Below, one piece after another: positions 16,185 to 25,196 of a DNA stretch of 64,000 nt. Under the pieces are notes generated by a model. That model saw nothing but the letters and a program-made list of their open reading frames with translations. It was not told the origin of the DNA and made no database searches. Location of the stretch: positions 62,001 through 126,000 of the forward strand of contig JBQTIY010000011.1 in assembly GCA_052387675.1 (NCBI GenBank), read 5' to 3'. The DNA is from JBQTIY01 sp052387675. Its GTDB lineage: Bacteria > Planctomycetota > B15-G4. Position 1 is the stretch's first letter. Each line of letters opens with the position of its first letter. Position numbers and translations under genes: made by a program.

Positions 16185-18713
16185 ATGGGCCTCTTTCGGC
16201 TGCTTCTGGCCGTTCTGCTGGTGGTCTTCCCCGCGACGCTGCTCTGGGAGGCGCTCGTCGGCGAGTCGGCCCTTATTCCGGTGCACACCGGGCAGCTCAG
16301 CCCCTGGAGCGCCGCGCTCGGCAGCGAGGAGCTGCTCGCACTGCAAGCGCGGGCCCTGCCGCTGGCCGCCGACAAGTCACTCATGTTTCAGCCGCAGCTC
16401 ATGGCGGCCCACGCGCGACTCGCGCAGGGCGAGTTGCCGCTTTGGAACCCCGACAACCTCTGCGGCGTGCCGCTGCTGGCGCAAGCGGTGCACGGGCTCT
16501 TCCACCCGCCGAATTTTCTGGCGGCAGTGCTTGGCCCCACGCGCGCCTGGGCCTGGACCGCGCTGCTGCAAGTGGCGCTCGCCGGATTCTGCATGTACTT
16601 GCTGGCGCGCGACTACGCGCTCTTGCCTTGGCCGGCGGCGCTGGCCGGCTTCCTCTTCGCCTTCTGCGGCTACTTCACCGTGCGCTGGAACTGGTACCAG
16701 ATCCAGTCAGCGTCCATCTATCTGCCGGCGGCGCTGCTCGGTGTGGAGCGGATCTTCTCAGCCGGGCGGCGCTGGAATGGAGTCGTCTGGCTCGCAGCGG
16801 CCATCGGACTCTCGTGGCTGGCAGGTTTCCCGCAAGGCACCCTCCATCTGCTCTACGCTGCGGCCGCACTCGCGCTCGTGCGCGGCCTGCTCGCCCTGCG
16901 GGGCGACGGCGCAGCACGTCGGGGGGCGCTGGGCGCCGGTCTCGCCACGCTGCTCGCTGTGGCGCTCGGCCTCTCGCTCGGCGCGCCGCAGCTTCTGCCC
17001 TCGCTGGAGCTGGCGGGCAGCACGGAGTCCACGCGCCGTGCGGTGCCGCCCGAACTCGCCGCCACGCTGGCCATGCCGCCGGCCGGCCTGCTCGGCGCCG
17101 CACTGCCTGACATCTGGGGTCTGCCGCAGGATCTGGCGGGCGCCAGCGTGCCGGCGCTTGCTGCACAGGGCGTGCTGAGCCGCCTTTTGCTCGGCCCCGG
17201 AGCAAATCACGTGGAGACGTCCTGTGCGCTGGGGCTCGGCGCGCTGCTGCTCGCCCTGCTTGGCTGCAGCGCACGACGGCGCGGCAGCGGCTTCGCCCTC
17301 GGGCTCTTTCTGCTCGGCGCCCTGCTGGCGGTCAAGACGCCCATCCTGCCGGCCGTGCTGCATCTGCCCGGACTCTCCTCCGGTGACCCGCGCCGCTTCG
17401 TGCTGCTCTTCTGCGCAGGCGGCGCCCTGCTGGCCGGCTTCGGTCTGCAGCGCATGCTCATGGGTCAGGTGCCGCGCTGGGTGGTGCACACCGCCTGGGC
17501 CGCAGCGGGACTGCTGGCCACTGCGCTCGCGAGTGCACTGCTCATCTCCGACGAAGCCTGGGCACGGCTCATCGTGCCGCCCTTGGCAGCGGCCACGTCG
17601 CTGCCGGAAGCCGAAGTCGCGGCGCATGCGCCGGCACTCGTGCGCGATCTCGTGCTGCTGCGCCAGACACTCTGGCCGGCGCTCGTGGTCGCCGCCGCTG
17701 CGGCGCTGCTCTTGCAGCGCAGCCGCGGGGGCCGCCCCGAACACGCTCGCACGGCGGGCTGGCTCTTGTCCTGGCTCTGCATCGCCGAGCTGCTGCGCTT
17801 CGCGCACGCCAACGTGGAGCTGCTCCCGGCCGCCGGGCACTTTGCGCCGCCACCGGGACTCGAGCGCCTCCTCGATGACGAGGGCGGACGCCTGGTGCGC
17901 TTCACCACCGGCGATCCGCAGCACGCTCTGCGCTACCCCTTGCCCCCCAACACGGGACTGCCCTTTGGCGTGCGCGACCTCTCGGGCTACATCACGCTGG
18001 CGCCACGCCGCGTCGAGGCCCTGCACGAGTTGCTCCAGGCCGGCACAAGTTTTGGCATCGGCACGGCAGCGCTGTCTGATCCAGCGGCACTCGACTCGCC
18101 CCTGCTCGACCTCATGGCGGTTTCCCGAGTGCTCTCCGATGCGCCTTTGCAGCGCGCTGGCCTGACGCCCCTGGGCCTCGTGGGAGCGCTGCACCTTTAC
18201 CGCAACGAGGGGGCCCTGCCTCGGGCCTGGCTGGCGGCCGAGTCACAGCTCGTGGACAGCGAAGCTGCGGCCGCTGCCCTCCTGCGCGCGGCGCCGCCCG
18301 ACACGGCCCAGAGGCGGCGCGTCGTGCTCGAAGCAACGGGCGCACAGGCCGGCGAGCTGGCCAGCGCAGCACAGGGCGGCGAGCCCGGGAGCGCCGCCCT
18401 GCTGCGCGATGATCCGGAAAGCCTGGAGCTCGAGGTCGAGGCGCGTGGAGGCGCACGCGTGCTCGTCGTGGCCGACTCCTGGATGCCCGGCTGGACCGCC
18501 ACGCTCGACGGGCGCCCGGTGGCGCTCGTGCCCGCCAACCTCGCCTTCCGCGGCCTGCTGGTGCCGGAAGGCCGGCATCGCGTCACGTTCAGCTACGGCT
18601 CGGGCGCGCTGCTGGCCGGAGTCGTCGCGGCGGGGCTCGCCGTGCTGGTGCTCGTCGTCGGCACGCTGCTCTCGAGGCGTGCGAGCCCGCCTCGCCCCAG
18701 CCACAGCGCGTAA
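16185..18713 (+). CDS. YfhO-type multi-pass membrane protein (GT-C-like), copy 2
   Basis: An 842-residue relative of the proteins at 7321 and 58270. After the first helix comes an outer loop with ADKSLMFQPQL and GELPLWNPDNLCGVP, a pattern shared with copy 3 (GSFPLWDPTSFCGR) and probably containing the acidic catalytic site. About a dozen helices follow, then a C-terminal beta domain (ADSWMPGWTATLDGRP) and a last helix. The family moves sugars from a lipid carrier on the outer membrane face. Its last 121 bases overlap, in antisense, the 3' end of the VTT-domain gene, so the two converge. Confidence 0.82.
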   Translation: MGLFRLLLAVLLVVFPATLLWEALVGESALIPVHTGQLSPWSAALGSEELLALQARALPLAADKSLMFQPQLMAAHARLAQGELPLWNPDNLCGVPLLAQAVHGLFHPPNFLAAVLGPTRAWAWTALLQVALAGFCMYLLARDYALLPWPAALAGFLFAFCGYFTVRWNWYQIQSASIYLPAALLGVERIFSAGRRWNGVVWLAAAIGLSWLAGFPQGTLHLLYAAAALALVRGLLALRGDGAARRGALGAGLATLLAVALGLSLGAPQLLPSLELAGSTESTRRAVPPELAATLAMPPAGLLGAALPDIWGLPQDLAGASVPALAAQGVLSRLLLGPGANHVETSCALGLGALLLALLGCSARRRGSGFALGLFLLGALLAVKTPILPAVLHLPGLSSGDPRRFVLLFCAGGALLAGFGLQRMLMGQVPRWVVHTAWAAAGLLATALASALLISDEAWARLIVPPLAAATSLPEAEVAAHAPALVRDLVLLRQTLWPALVVAAAAALLLQRSRGGRPEHARTAGWLLSWLCIAELLRFAHANVELLPAAGHFAPPPGLERLLDDEGGRLVRFTTGDPQHALRYPLPPNTGLPFGVRDLSGYITLAPRRVEALHELLQAGTSFGIGTAALSDPAALDSPLLDLMAVSRVLSDAPLQRAGLTPLGLVGALHLYRNEGALPRAWLAAESQLVDSEAAAAALLRAAPPDTAQRRRVVLEATGAQAGELASAAQGGEPGSAALLRDDPESLELEVEARGGARVLVVADSWMPGWTATLDGRPVALVPANLAFRGLLVPEGRHRVTFSYGSGALLAGVVAAGLAVLVLVVGTLLSRRASPPRPSHSA

Positions 18714-19390
18714 GCGATCGTGCCCGAGGCCAGCAGGCCCAGGGCAACCGGCAGCAGTCCGGCCGCGCCCGGACGCAGACTGCCGCCCGAGAGTGCCCCG
18801 AAGAGTGTCGAGGGCAGGGTGCCCAGCAGGGCGCCTAGCAGGAAGGGAGCCACGCGCGTGCGGCTCAGGCCGAAGAGCAGATTCGTGGCGAAGCCGTAGC
18901 CCAGCGGAAAGAGGCGCAGCAAGGCTCCGAGCGCCACCGGCCGGGCCTCGACGAGCTGCAGCAAGCGCTCGGCACGCGGACCGAGCAGTCGCGCCACGCT
19001 GCCCCGATCACAGACGCGCACCCAGCCCAGTGTGAGTAAGGCGCCGAGCAGCGCGGCCAGTTCGGCCAGGACGGCACCGAGCAGCCAGCCGAAGCAGAGC
19101 CCGCCCACGCCGGCCACGAGGAGGCGCGGCATGCCGAAGCCGATGGCCACGGCGCCAAGCAGCACCAGCGCCGGCGGACCGGCGGCGCCGAAGCTCTCGA
19201 TCCGCTCGGACAGCGCTGAGAGATCGTGCAATCCGGTGAGCCGCGACCAGGGCAGGGCGTGCACCGCGAGCAGCGAGCCGGCGACCAGCGCAGCCAAGAG
19301 CAGCGCGCGGAGCAAAGGGCGGCCCAGCGGGCGGCCCGTTGGACGGCCCGACGGGCTCCCGCTCAGAACAGGTTGAACTTCACGATGCAC
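18593..19390 (-). CDS. VTT-domain (TVP38/TMEM64 family, DedA-like) membrane protein
   Basis: A roughly 265-residue inner-membrane protein with the VTT fold: a first helix (LLRALLLAALVAGSLLAVHAL), then GFGMPRLLVAGVGGLCFGWL, and the second half block LLRLFPLGYGFATNLLFGLS. Families sharing this fold (DedA/UptA) recycle polyprenyl-phosphate carriers across the membrane; whether this one does is inference from its place beside YfhO-type and GT2 genes. No ATG sits at the beginning of the homologous part; GTG at 19390 or 19393, inside the end of the upstream GT2 gene, is most likely. The Ser/Thr/Ala/Pro-rich tail is antisense to the YfhO-type gene. Confidence 0.78.
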   Translation of the reverse strand: MHREVQPVLSGSPSGRPTGRPLGRPLLRALLLAALVAGSLLAVHALPWSRLTGLHDLSALSERIESFGAAGPPALVLLGAVAIGFGMPRLLVAGVGGLCFGWLLGAVLAELAALLGALLTLGWVRVCDRGSVARLLGPRAERLLQLVEARPVALGALLRLFPLGYGFATNLLFGLSRTRVAPFLLGALLGTLPSTLFGALSGGSLRPGAAGLLPVALGLLASGTIAYALWLGRGGLARLESSVPTTSTSTASPAATTPASSAPEP

Positions 19391-20067
19391 CACAGCGCTT
19401 CGAAGCCGTCCTTCACGCCGATCTTTTTGCCCTCGGCGAAGTCGCGCCCGAAGTAACTGATCGGCACTTCGTAGACGCGGCACTTGGCGCCGTTGAAGGT
19501 CATGCGCGCCACCTTGGCGGTGACCTCGGGCTCGATGCCGAAGCGATTGCTCTCAATCTTGAGCTGGTCGGCCACCTCGCGCCGGAAAACCTTGTAGCAG
19601 GTCTCCATGTCGGTGAGGTTCAGGTTGGTGAGCATGTTGCTGAAGGTGGTCAGGCCCTTGTTGACCACGTAGTGCCAGTAGAGGTGGCAGCGATGTGCGC
19701 CGCCGCCCAGAAAGCGGCTGCCGAAGACCACGTCGGCCAAACCATCTTGAATGGGCTTGAGCAGGGCCGGGTAGTCGTCGGGTGTGTACTCCAGGTCCGC
19801 GTCCTGAATCAGCACGATGTCGCCGGTGACCTTGGAGAAGCCTGTGCGCAGGGCCGCTCCCTTGCCCTGGTTCACCTCGTGGAAGAAGACCCGCACATTG
19901 GGGTTGTTCTCCGACTCGATCTCCCGCAGCACGTCGCGCGTGCCGTCCGTGGAGCCGTCATCGACGAGGATGACCTCCTTGGGATGCGGCGTGGCCAGGA
20001 TACGCGCCAGGATGGTGCGCACGGTGTCGCGCTCGTTGTACACCGGCACGACGACTGACAGCTTCAT
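19363..20067 (-). CDS. Family 2 glycosyltransferase, dolichol-phosphate mannosyltransferase type
   Basis: A 234-residue GT-A enzyme: MKLSVVVPVYNER start, LVDDGSTDGT near 35-44, NQGKGAALRTG, DADLEYTPDDYP, the group marker GSRFLGGG, and DMETCYKVFRRE. This group makes polyprenyl-phosphate-linked mannose, glucose or related sugars on the cytoplasmic side. Like the enzyme at 10106 it has no membrane helices. The VTT-domain gene overlaps its end and a YfhO-type gene lies beyond, giving a second loader/flippase/transferase set. Confidence 0.88.
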   Translation of the reverse strand: MKLSVVVPVYNERDTVRTILARILATPHPKEVILVDDGSTDGTRDVLREIESENNPNVRVFFHEVNQGKGAALRTGFSKVTGDIVLIQDADLEYTPDDYPALLKPIQDGLADVVFGSRFLGGGAHRCHLYWHYVVNKGLTTFSNMLTNLNLTDMETCYKVFRREVADQLKIESNRFGIEPEVTAKVARMTFNGAKCRVYEVPISYFGRDFAEGKKIGVKDGFEALWCIVKFNLF

Positions 20068-20129
20068 CCGGGCTCCACGAGATGGGCGCGGGGATTATGG
20101 GGGTGCCCTGCGGGCCTTTCAAGGCTCGC

Positions 20130-21311
20130 TCAGCGATCGGAGGCCACGCGCGGATCGACCACGATCTCGCGCGTGCCGAAGATCTCATCGAGCCGGAAGC
20201 TGTCCATGAGCGCGCGCAGCATGTGCGCGAACTCCGGCGCCGTCTCCACGGCCCAGAAGGGGATGCGAAAGAGCGGCACGATTTCGCTGTCGGGGCGTTT
20301 GCGTCGTCCCTGGATCGACTTGCGCTTGGCAGCCATGGCGTCCATGAGCATGGAGAAGTCGTTGATCGCCAGCATGTCGGCTTTGGCCGGCGGCGGGATG
20401 CCCACCGAACGCTTGCTGGCGCGCATCTTAAGGAAGACCTCGTGCAGGCGCCCCTTGCCGCGCGCGTCGCGCGCGTCGATGCGGTAGCCGCGGTCGTCGA
20501 GATGCAGCACGTAGGCCATGCGCTTCTGGTGCACGAGCAGCGCCGCGGGCAGCACGCGCTGCAGCACCGGCTCCTGGTAATTCTTGTAGATGAGCCAGAG
20601 CGGGTTGCGCATCTGCAGCAGCCGGATCTTGTGCACGTCGATGCGCCGGCTGGTGGCCATGTGATGGTGGTAGGCGATCGAGCTGGGCACATAGAGCACG
20701 CGATAGCCCAGCACCCAGAGCCGGAAGCCCAGGTCGACGTCCTCGTAGTAGGCGAAGAAGTCCTCGTCGAAGCGCCCGGCGTCCTCGTAGACCTCGCGCC
20801 GGATGGCCATGCTGCCGCCGCAGGCGAAGAGTGTGTCGCAGGGCTTGCGGTAGCGGTCGATGGCGGCATCGTTCATGCCCACCTGCCAGCCGATGCCGTG
20901 GAAGTTCATGGCCGAGCCGCCGAAGTTCACGACCTGGCCGTTCCAGGAGAGCGTCAGGCTCGAGGTGCAGTCGGCCTCGCGCGTGGCGAGCGGCGCGACG
21001 AGTTCGCGCAACCAGTTGGGCTCCACACGCATGTCCGTGTTGAGGAAGACCAGCACTTCGCCTTGGCTGGCCTCAACGCCCACATTCACGCCGCCCGCAA
21101 AACCGTGGTTCTGCCGGCACTGGATCGTGCGCGCGTCGGGCGCATTCTTGTCCAGCCACTGCACCGAGCCATCCACAGAGGCGTTGTCCACCATGAGGAT
21201 CTCGAGCAAGTCGGCGGGGTAATCCACCGCGCGCAGGGACTGAAAAAGCTGCTCGAAGTGATGGCGCCCGTTGAGATTCACCAGCACGATCGAGACCGAG
21301 GGCAGGTTCAC
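20130..21311 (-). CDS. Family 2 glycosyltransferase (rhamnosyltransferase-like)
   Basis: A 393-residue GT-A enzyme of the WcaE/rhamnosyltransferase type: LPSVSIVLVNLNGRHHFEQL, VDNASVDGS near 41-49, NHGFAGGVNVG, the DxD region LNTDMRVEPN near 90-99, ACGGSMAIRREVYEDAG and DFFAYYEDVDLGFRL. These build side chains or backbones of O-antigen-like glycans in the cytoplasm. The C-terminal 130 residues are extra. The start is the GTG at 21311, which forms a GTGA overlap with the preceding gene; the frame is open upstream, but that part belongs to the neighbour. Confidence 0.88.
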   Translation of the reverse strand: MNLPSVSIVLVNLNGRHHFEQLFQSLRAVDYPADLLEILMVDNASVDGSVQWLDKNAPDARTIQCRQNHGFAGGVNVGVEASQGEVLVFLNTDMRVEPNWLRELVAPLATREADCTSSLTLSWNGQVVNFGGSAMNFHGIGWQVGMNDAAIDRYRKPCDTLFACGGSMAIRREVYEDAGRFDEDFFAYYEDVDLGFRLWVLGYRVLYVPSSIAYHHHMATSRRIDVHKIRLLQMRNPLWLIYKNYQEPVLQRVLPAALLVHQKRMAYVLHLDDRGYRIDARDARGKGRLHEVFLKMRASKRSVGIPPPAKADMLAINDFSMLMDAMAAKRKSIQGRRKRPDSEIVPLFRIPFWAVETAPEFAHMLRALMDSFRLDEIFGTREIVVDPRVASDR

Positions 21312-23659
21312 TTTGGCCTCCCGCGCGCCGAGAGCACCTGGCGATAACGCCACTCCATCTCCTCGGCCTCCTGCGCATCCGTCTTCACGGCGGGTGCGGC
21401 GGCAGCGAGCCGTGCGCCCAGATCCGGCTCGTGCAGAAAGCGCTCCAGCGCGGCGCGCAGCGCCTGCGAGTCGCCGGCGCGGAAGAGCAGGCCATTCACG
21501 TCGTGTCGGATCCCTTCGGCGATGCCGGCCAAGTCACTGCCCACCACTGGTGTGCGCGCCAGGAAGGCCTCGCGCACGGTGAGCCCGTAAGCCTCTTGCC
21601 AGACGGAGGGCACGACGAGCACATCGAGCCCGGCATGGAGAGAGGCCAACGCGTCGTGATGGTACCGCCCATGGAAGACGATCCGCTCCCCCGCCAGGGC
21701 GCGCGCCTCGGCGGCGACGGCGCGGCACTCGGCGGCGGCCACCGGATCGGCTCCCCCCTCATGGTCCCCATGCACATGCAGCACGGCGCTGCCCGGCGGC
21801 AACGCGGCCACGGCGCGCGCGGCCACGTCGAGGCCTTTGTACCAGACGAGGCTGCCGCAGAAGCCCACGCGCAGAGGCTCGCCGGGAGCGCGCGGCCGGC
21901 GCACCGGCGGACCCTGCCGGCACCAGCCGGTGTCCATGCCGTACTCGCTCAAGGCCACGCGCTCGCGCGGCAGACCGAGTTCGCCCATGGCGCGTTGCAG
22001 CGTGTACGACGGCACGACGAGGCTGTCGGCGCGCAGCAGGAGCTCGCGCATCCAGTGCTCACGGCGCACGAGCGAGGCGGCGTCCTCGCGGCTCTTCTTC
22101 CAGCCCGGCGGGTGCGCCGGCACAGACTGCGGCACGCGCGCGGCCCAGGCCGCGGGCAGGCGCCCCAGCAGACGGTCGACACGCGCGAGCGGATCGATCC
22201 AGCTCGGCTTCTCTTTGACGCAGGCCGCGCAGCCCAAGCCGGGCGGCGGCACTTGGCAGTTCTTGCGGTTCGGCCGGATGAGCTGCACGCGCGGGCAGCG
22301 CGCCCAGAAATCGCTCAGCGTGACCACCACCGGCACCCCCGCCACGCGGCAGCGGTCAACGAGGCCCGTGGAGAGGTGAATGAGGTGCTGGCAGTGCACG
22401 ACATCGGGACGCTCGCGCGCGAGCACGCGGTCGAAGGCCGCCTCGGCCGGCGCGAAGCGGTAAGTCTCGTCCACACCGGAGAAGGCCAGGCGGTTCACGA
22501 AGCGATGCACGCGGAAACCGTCGAACTCGCTCTCGCTGAGCGAGCGGTCGGCCTCTTCGGGGCGCCCCGGCGAGCGCACAAAGAGCACAACCTCATGGCC
22601 GCGTGACCGCAGCGCCCGCGCCAGCGTGAGCGTGAGCACTTCGACACCGGCCCATGAATCCGGCGGAAAGCCGTGCACCGCGAAGAGAATCTTGAGCGGC
22701 CCGGCGCGCACCGGCGCCGCCGGCGGCGGGAAGAGGCCCTCGGCCAAGGCCTGTTTGCCGCCGCGCCAAAAGCCCCAGAACTCGGCGCCGTGATAGATCG
22801 GCGAAAGCACCGACCACTTGAGCCGCTCGCTCAGCGGCAGGCCCTGCTGGGCGAGGTACTGCCGGTCGGCCTTCCAAGCGCGGCCCGTCATGATCGCCAC
22901 GTGGCTCAGCTTCTCAACGCAGGTGCGGCGCAAGTAGCGTTGATTCAGCTCGGCGTCCACGCGCGTGCGCGCGGCCACGGTGGCCGCCTCGTACTCGTGG
23001 CTGTGCAGCACCTGGCTCTCGGGGTCGAAGACGATGGTCCAGCCGGCCTCGATGGCCGCGCGCGCAAACTTGATGTCCTCGCCGAACATCCCGCGCTGCA
23101 GCGGCAGGCGCTCCCACACCGAGCGGCGAATGACCGAGGAGACGTCGTTGAAGTTGCAGGCCACGCGCAGGCTGTGCGGATCCTGCTGCGCCCAAGCCTG
23201 CGGCGAGATCTGGCGCGACTCGATGCGCCGCGAGCCGTAGCAGAGATCGCCTTCGCAGCCCTTCTTCACCAGCGGGCCGGCCGCGGGGCGCGGCAGAATG
23301 CGCGAGAAGGCGCCGGCCACCTGCGGATCGGCGAGGTTGCGCACGAGCTTGGCGAGCCAGTGCGGCCCCACTGGCTCAGCGTCTTGCACGAGGAAGACGA
23401 TGGCCTCACCGCGCGTGAGCCCCGCGCCAAGGTTGCGCGTGTCGCCATGATCGAAGGCCGAGGGATGGATGCTGTGCAGCCGCACGCGCGGGCGGGCCGC
23501 GATGTCTTGCAGCGTGCCGTCGGTGGAGCCTGAGTCGACGACCAGCACATCGACCTCGCCGCCATACTCCTGCGCCAGGACGGCGTCGAGGCAGGGCCCG
23601 ATCGTGGGCCGGCCGTTCTTGGCCGGAATCACGATCGAGACACTGAGGGGCGCGCTCAC
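21308..23659 (-). CDS. Bifunctional GT2-GT4 glycosyltransferase
   Basis: A 783-residue fusion. Residues 1-320 are a GT-A family 2 domain (SVSIVIPAKNGRPTIG, VDSGSTDGT, DHGDTRNLG, FLVQDAEP, FGEDIKFARAAIEAG). Residues 325-783 are a GT-B family 4 domain (ILFAVHGFPPDSWAG, HCQHLIHLST, GFCGSLVWYKGLDVA, EAYGLTVREAFLARTPVV). The second domain carries a cysteine-rich insert near 480 (CPRVQLIRPNRKNCQ, then CAACVK) that is also seen, in variant form, in the GT4 genes at 25193 and 26542. It would add two successive sugars. GTG start, with 4-base overlaps at both ends. Confidence 0.88.
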   Translation of the reverse strand: MSAPLSVSIVIPAKNGRPTIGPCLDAVLAQEYGGEVDVLVVDSGSTDGTLQDIAARPRVRLHSIHPSAFDHGDTRNLGAGLTRGEAIVFLVQDAEPVGPHWLAKLVRNLADPQVAGAFSRILPRPAAGPLVKKGCEGDLCYGSRRIESRQISPQAWAQQDPHSLRVACNFNDVSSVIRRSVWERLPLQRGMFGEDIKFARAAIEAGWTIVFDPESQVLHSHEYEAATVAARTRVDAELNQRYLRRTCVEKLSHVAIMTGRAWKADRQYLAQQGLPLSERLKWSVLSPIYHGAEFWGFWRGGKQALAEGLFPPPAAPVRAGPLKILFAVHGFPPDSWAGVEVLTLTLARALRSRGHEVVLFVRSPGRPEEADRSLSESEFDGFRVHRFVNRLAFSGVDETYRFAPAEAAFDRVLARERPDVVHCQHLIHLSTGLVDRCRVAGVPVVVTLSDFWARCPRVQLIRPNRKNCQVPPPGLGCAACVKEKPSWIDPLARVDRLLGRLPAAWAARVPQSVPAHPPGWKKSREDAASLVRREHWMRELLLRADSLVVPSYTLQRAMGELGLPRERVALSEYGMDTGWCRQGPPVRRPRAPGEPLRVGFCGSLVWYKGLDVAARAVAALPPGSAVLHVHGDHEGGADPVAAAECRAVAAEARALAGERIVFHGRYHHDALASLHAGLDVLVVPSVWQEAYGLTVREAFLARTPVVGSDLAGIAEGIRHDVNGLLFRAGDSQALRAALERFLHEPDLGARLAAAAPAVKTDAQEAEEMEWRYRQVLSARGRPK

Positions 23660-24675
23660 GCGGCCCCCGGCTTAGAGCGTGGCGTCCCACCGGACTGAAC
23701 GCCCGTTTGGGCACCCGCTGCAGCGCTGGCGCCAGAGTTCGGCGGGGCTGGTAGCGGTCGCGGCACGGGCAGCGCGCCCAGGGGCCCGCGGCTGCCGAGG
23801 CATTGAGCCCGCACCTGCGCCCAGCGCAGGCGCCGGCTCTCGGCCACCGCCGCACGGCGCGGAATCTCGGGGTGCGCATCAAGCCAGTGGCGATCGCGAC
23901 GTGTCTCGGCCAAATAGCCTTTGAGCTGAGCCAGCGGGCCACTGCGCACACGCAGTCCGAAGCGCTCGCGGAAGAAGCGCGCATCGGCTGCGTAGCGCGC
24001 TGCGGCGCCGGCCGGCTCGTAGGCGTGCCCATGCTCAACGACGGCGGCCGGCTCGTGTTGCAGAGCCCAGCCGGCCGAGAGCAGGTCGAAGGCCAAGAGC
24101 GCATCTTCACCATGCGGCGTGCGCGGGAATCCGCCGACGGCGCGAAAGAGATCGGCGCGCACCGCGCAGGCCACGTCATCGAGGCGCAGCCGCGCGCGCC
24201 ACGCTGCAGGCGTCCAGCCGGCGACGTCGCTGCGCGCAAAGGGCCCCGTGCGCACGGGCTCTGCCGTCGCAAAGGGCGAGGCACTCACCGTGGCCGCCGT
24301 GAGCCAGCCGGCTTCAGGCGGCGGCACTTGCCGGGCCGTCGCGGCGGCCGTGCCTGCACTCAGGGCCGCCGTGGCCAGCCGCTCCAGGCAGTCGCTGCCC
24401 TGCGGAACCGCATCCTGCACCAGAAAGACCAGCACATCGGCCTCCGGCAGCGCGGCGGCCGCGGCATTGCGCGAGAGGCCGTGATCGAAGTCCTGCTGCG
24501 CGATGACTTGCACGCGCGCGCCAGCCGCCCGCGCAGCCTCGGCGCTGCCGTCGCGCGAGCCGGAGTCGATGACCGCCACGCCCACCGGCTGCGGCCGCTG
24601 CGCCGCGAGGCTCGCCAGACAGGCGCGAAAGCGCGCCCCGCCATTGAGGGTCGGGATCACGACGCCGATCCTTAT
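23656..24675 (-). CDS. Family 2 glycosyltransferase with a possible ATA start
   Basis: A GT-A enzyme of about 339 residues: IRIGVVIPTLNGGARF, VIDSGSRDGS near 34-43, QQDFDHGLSRN, FLVQDAVPQGS, PHGEDALLAFDLLSAGW. The C-terminal tail is Pro/Ala/Gly-rich. No ATG, GTG or TTG precedes the conserved first strand within a sensible distance. An ATA codon at 24675 falls exactly where the initiator is expected and overlaps the previous stop (ATAA), mirroring the ATGA/GTGA overlaps of its neighbours. The alternative is the GTG seven codons in, which would remove the first beta-strand. Strong similarity in design to the GT2 half of the next gene suggests duplication. Confidence 0.8.
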   Translation of the reverse strand: MRIGVVIPTLNGGARFRACLASLAAQRPQPVGVAVIDSGSRDGSAEAARAAGARVQVIAQQDFDHGLSRNAAAAALPEADVLVFLVQDAVPQGSDCLERLATAALSAGTAAATARQVPPPEAGWLTAATVSASPFATAEPVRTGPFARSDVAGWTPAAWRARLRLDDVACAVRADLFRAVGGFPRTPHGEDALLAFDLLSAGWALQHEPAAVVEHGHAYEPAGAAARYAADARFFRERFGLRVRSGPLAQLKGYLAETRRDRHWLDAHPEIPRRAAVAESRRLRWAQVRAQCLGSRGPLGALPVPRPLPAPPNSGASAAAGAQTGVQSGGTPRSKPGAA

Positions 24676-25196
24676 GGCCGGGATCTCCCCCCGAAGAGCC
24701 GGCGCAGCCCCGAATAGAGCCGATAGGGCCGGCTCTCCCAGTGACGCTTGAGCTGACCCTCGAGGCGCTGGATGTGCGTGGTCTTTTCGTTGAGCGACTT
24801 CCACAAGTCGTCGATGGTCTGCTCGAGGCGCGCCGCGCCATCCACGATGGCGTCCTTCTCGCGGCGCAGCAGATCGAGTTCGCGGGTCTGCTCGTTGAGG
24901 AAGGCGATGGCCTGCTCGGCGGCGATGAGTCGCGCGCGGACTTCGGCCAGCCAGTCTGCTTCCACTTGCACAGTGCCGTCGCGGCTGACGAGGCGCGGCG
25001 CGGGCAGCTCGAAGGTGTCCGGCGTGAGCTTCTCGCGCCGGAAGATCTCGGCGATGGCCGTGACCTTGGAGAGCCGGTCGAGCTGCTCCTCGAGCTTCTG
25101 GTTGGCCTCGATGAGGTGGTAGATCTGCGAAACGAGATGCGCCTCGTGGCGCGCGACTTCTTCGGCATCACGCGGACGGCGCGCGGGCGGCTTCAT
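24672..25196 (-). CDS. Coiled-coil protein of unknown function in the glycosyltransferase chain
   Basis: A 174-residue protein, predicted mostly helical. Heptad-like stretches lie at about 18-45 (EAHLVSQIYHLIEANQKLEE) and 85-150 (RLIAAEQAIAFLNEQTRELD and following). The C-terminal end is basic (HWESRPYRLYSGLRRLFGG), a pattern often seen at the ends of glycan-cluster coiled-coil proteins. It could be a chain-length or scaffold protein that organises the glycosyltransferases; no domain is recognised. ATGA overlap with the GT4 gene upstream fixes the start at 25196. Confidence 0.7.
   Translation of the reverse strand: MKPPARRPRDAEEVARHEAHLVSQIYHLIEANQKLEEQLDRLSKVTAIAEIFRREKLTPDTFELPAPRLVSRDGTVQVEADWLAEVRARLIAAEQAIAFLNEQTRELDLLRREKDAIVDGAARLEQTIDDLWKSLNEKTTHIQRLEGQLKRHWESRPYRLYSGLRRLFGGRSRP

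Noticed and set aside
16758..18194. A 478-codon minus-strand frame inside YfhO copy 2
   Set aside because: Gln/Arg/Gly-rich shadow of a membrane-protein gene with no membrane helices or known motif.
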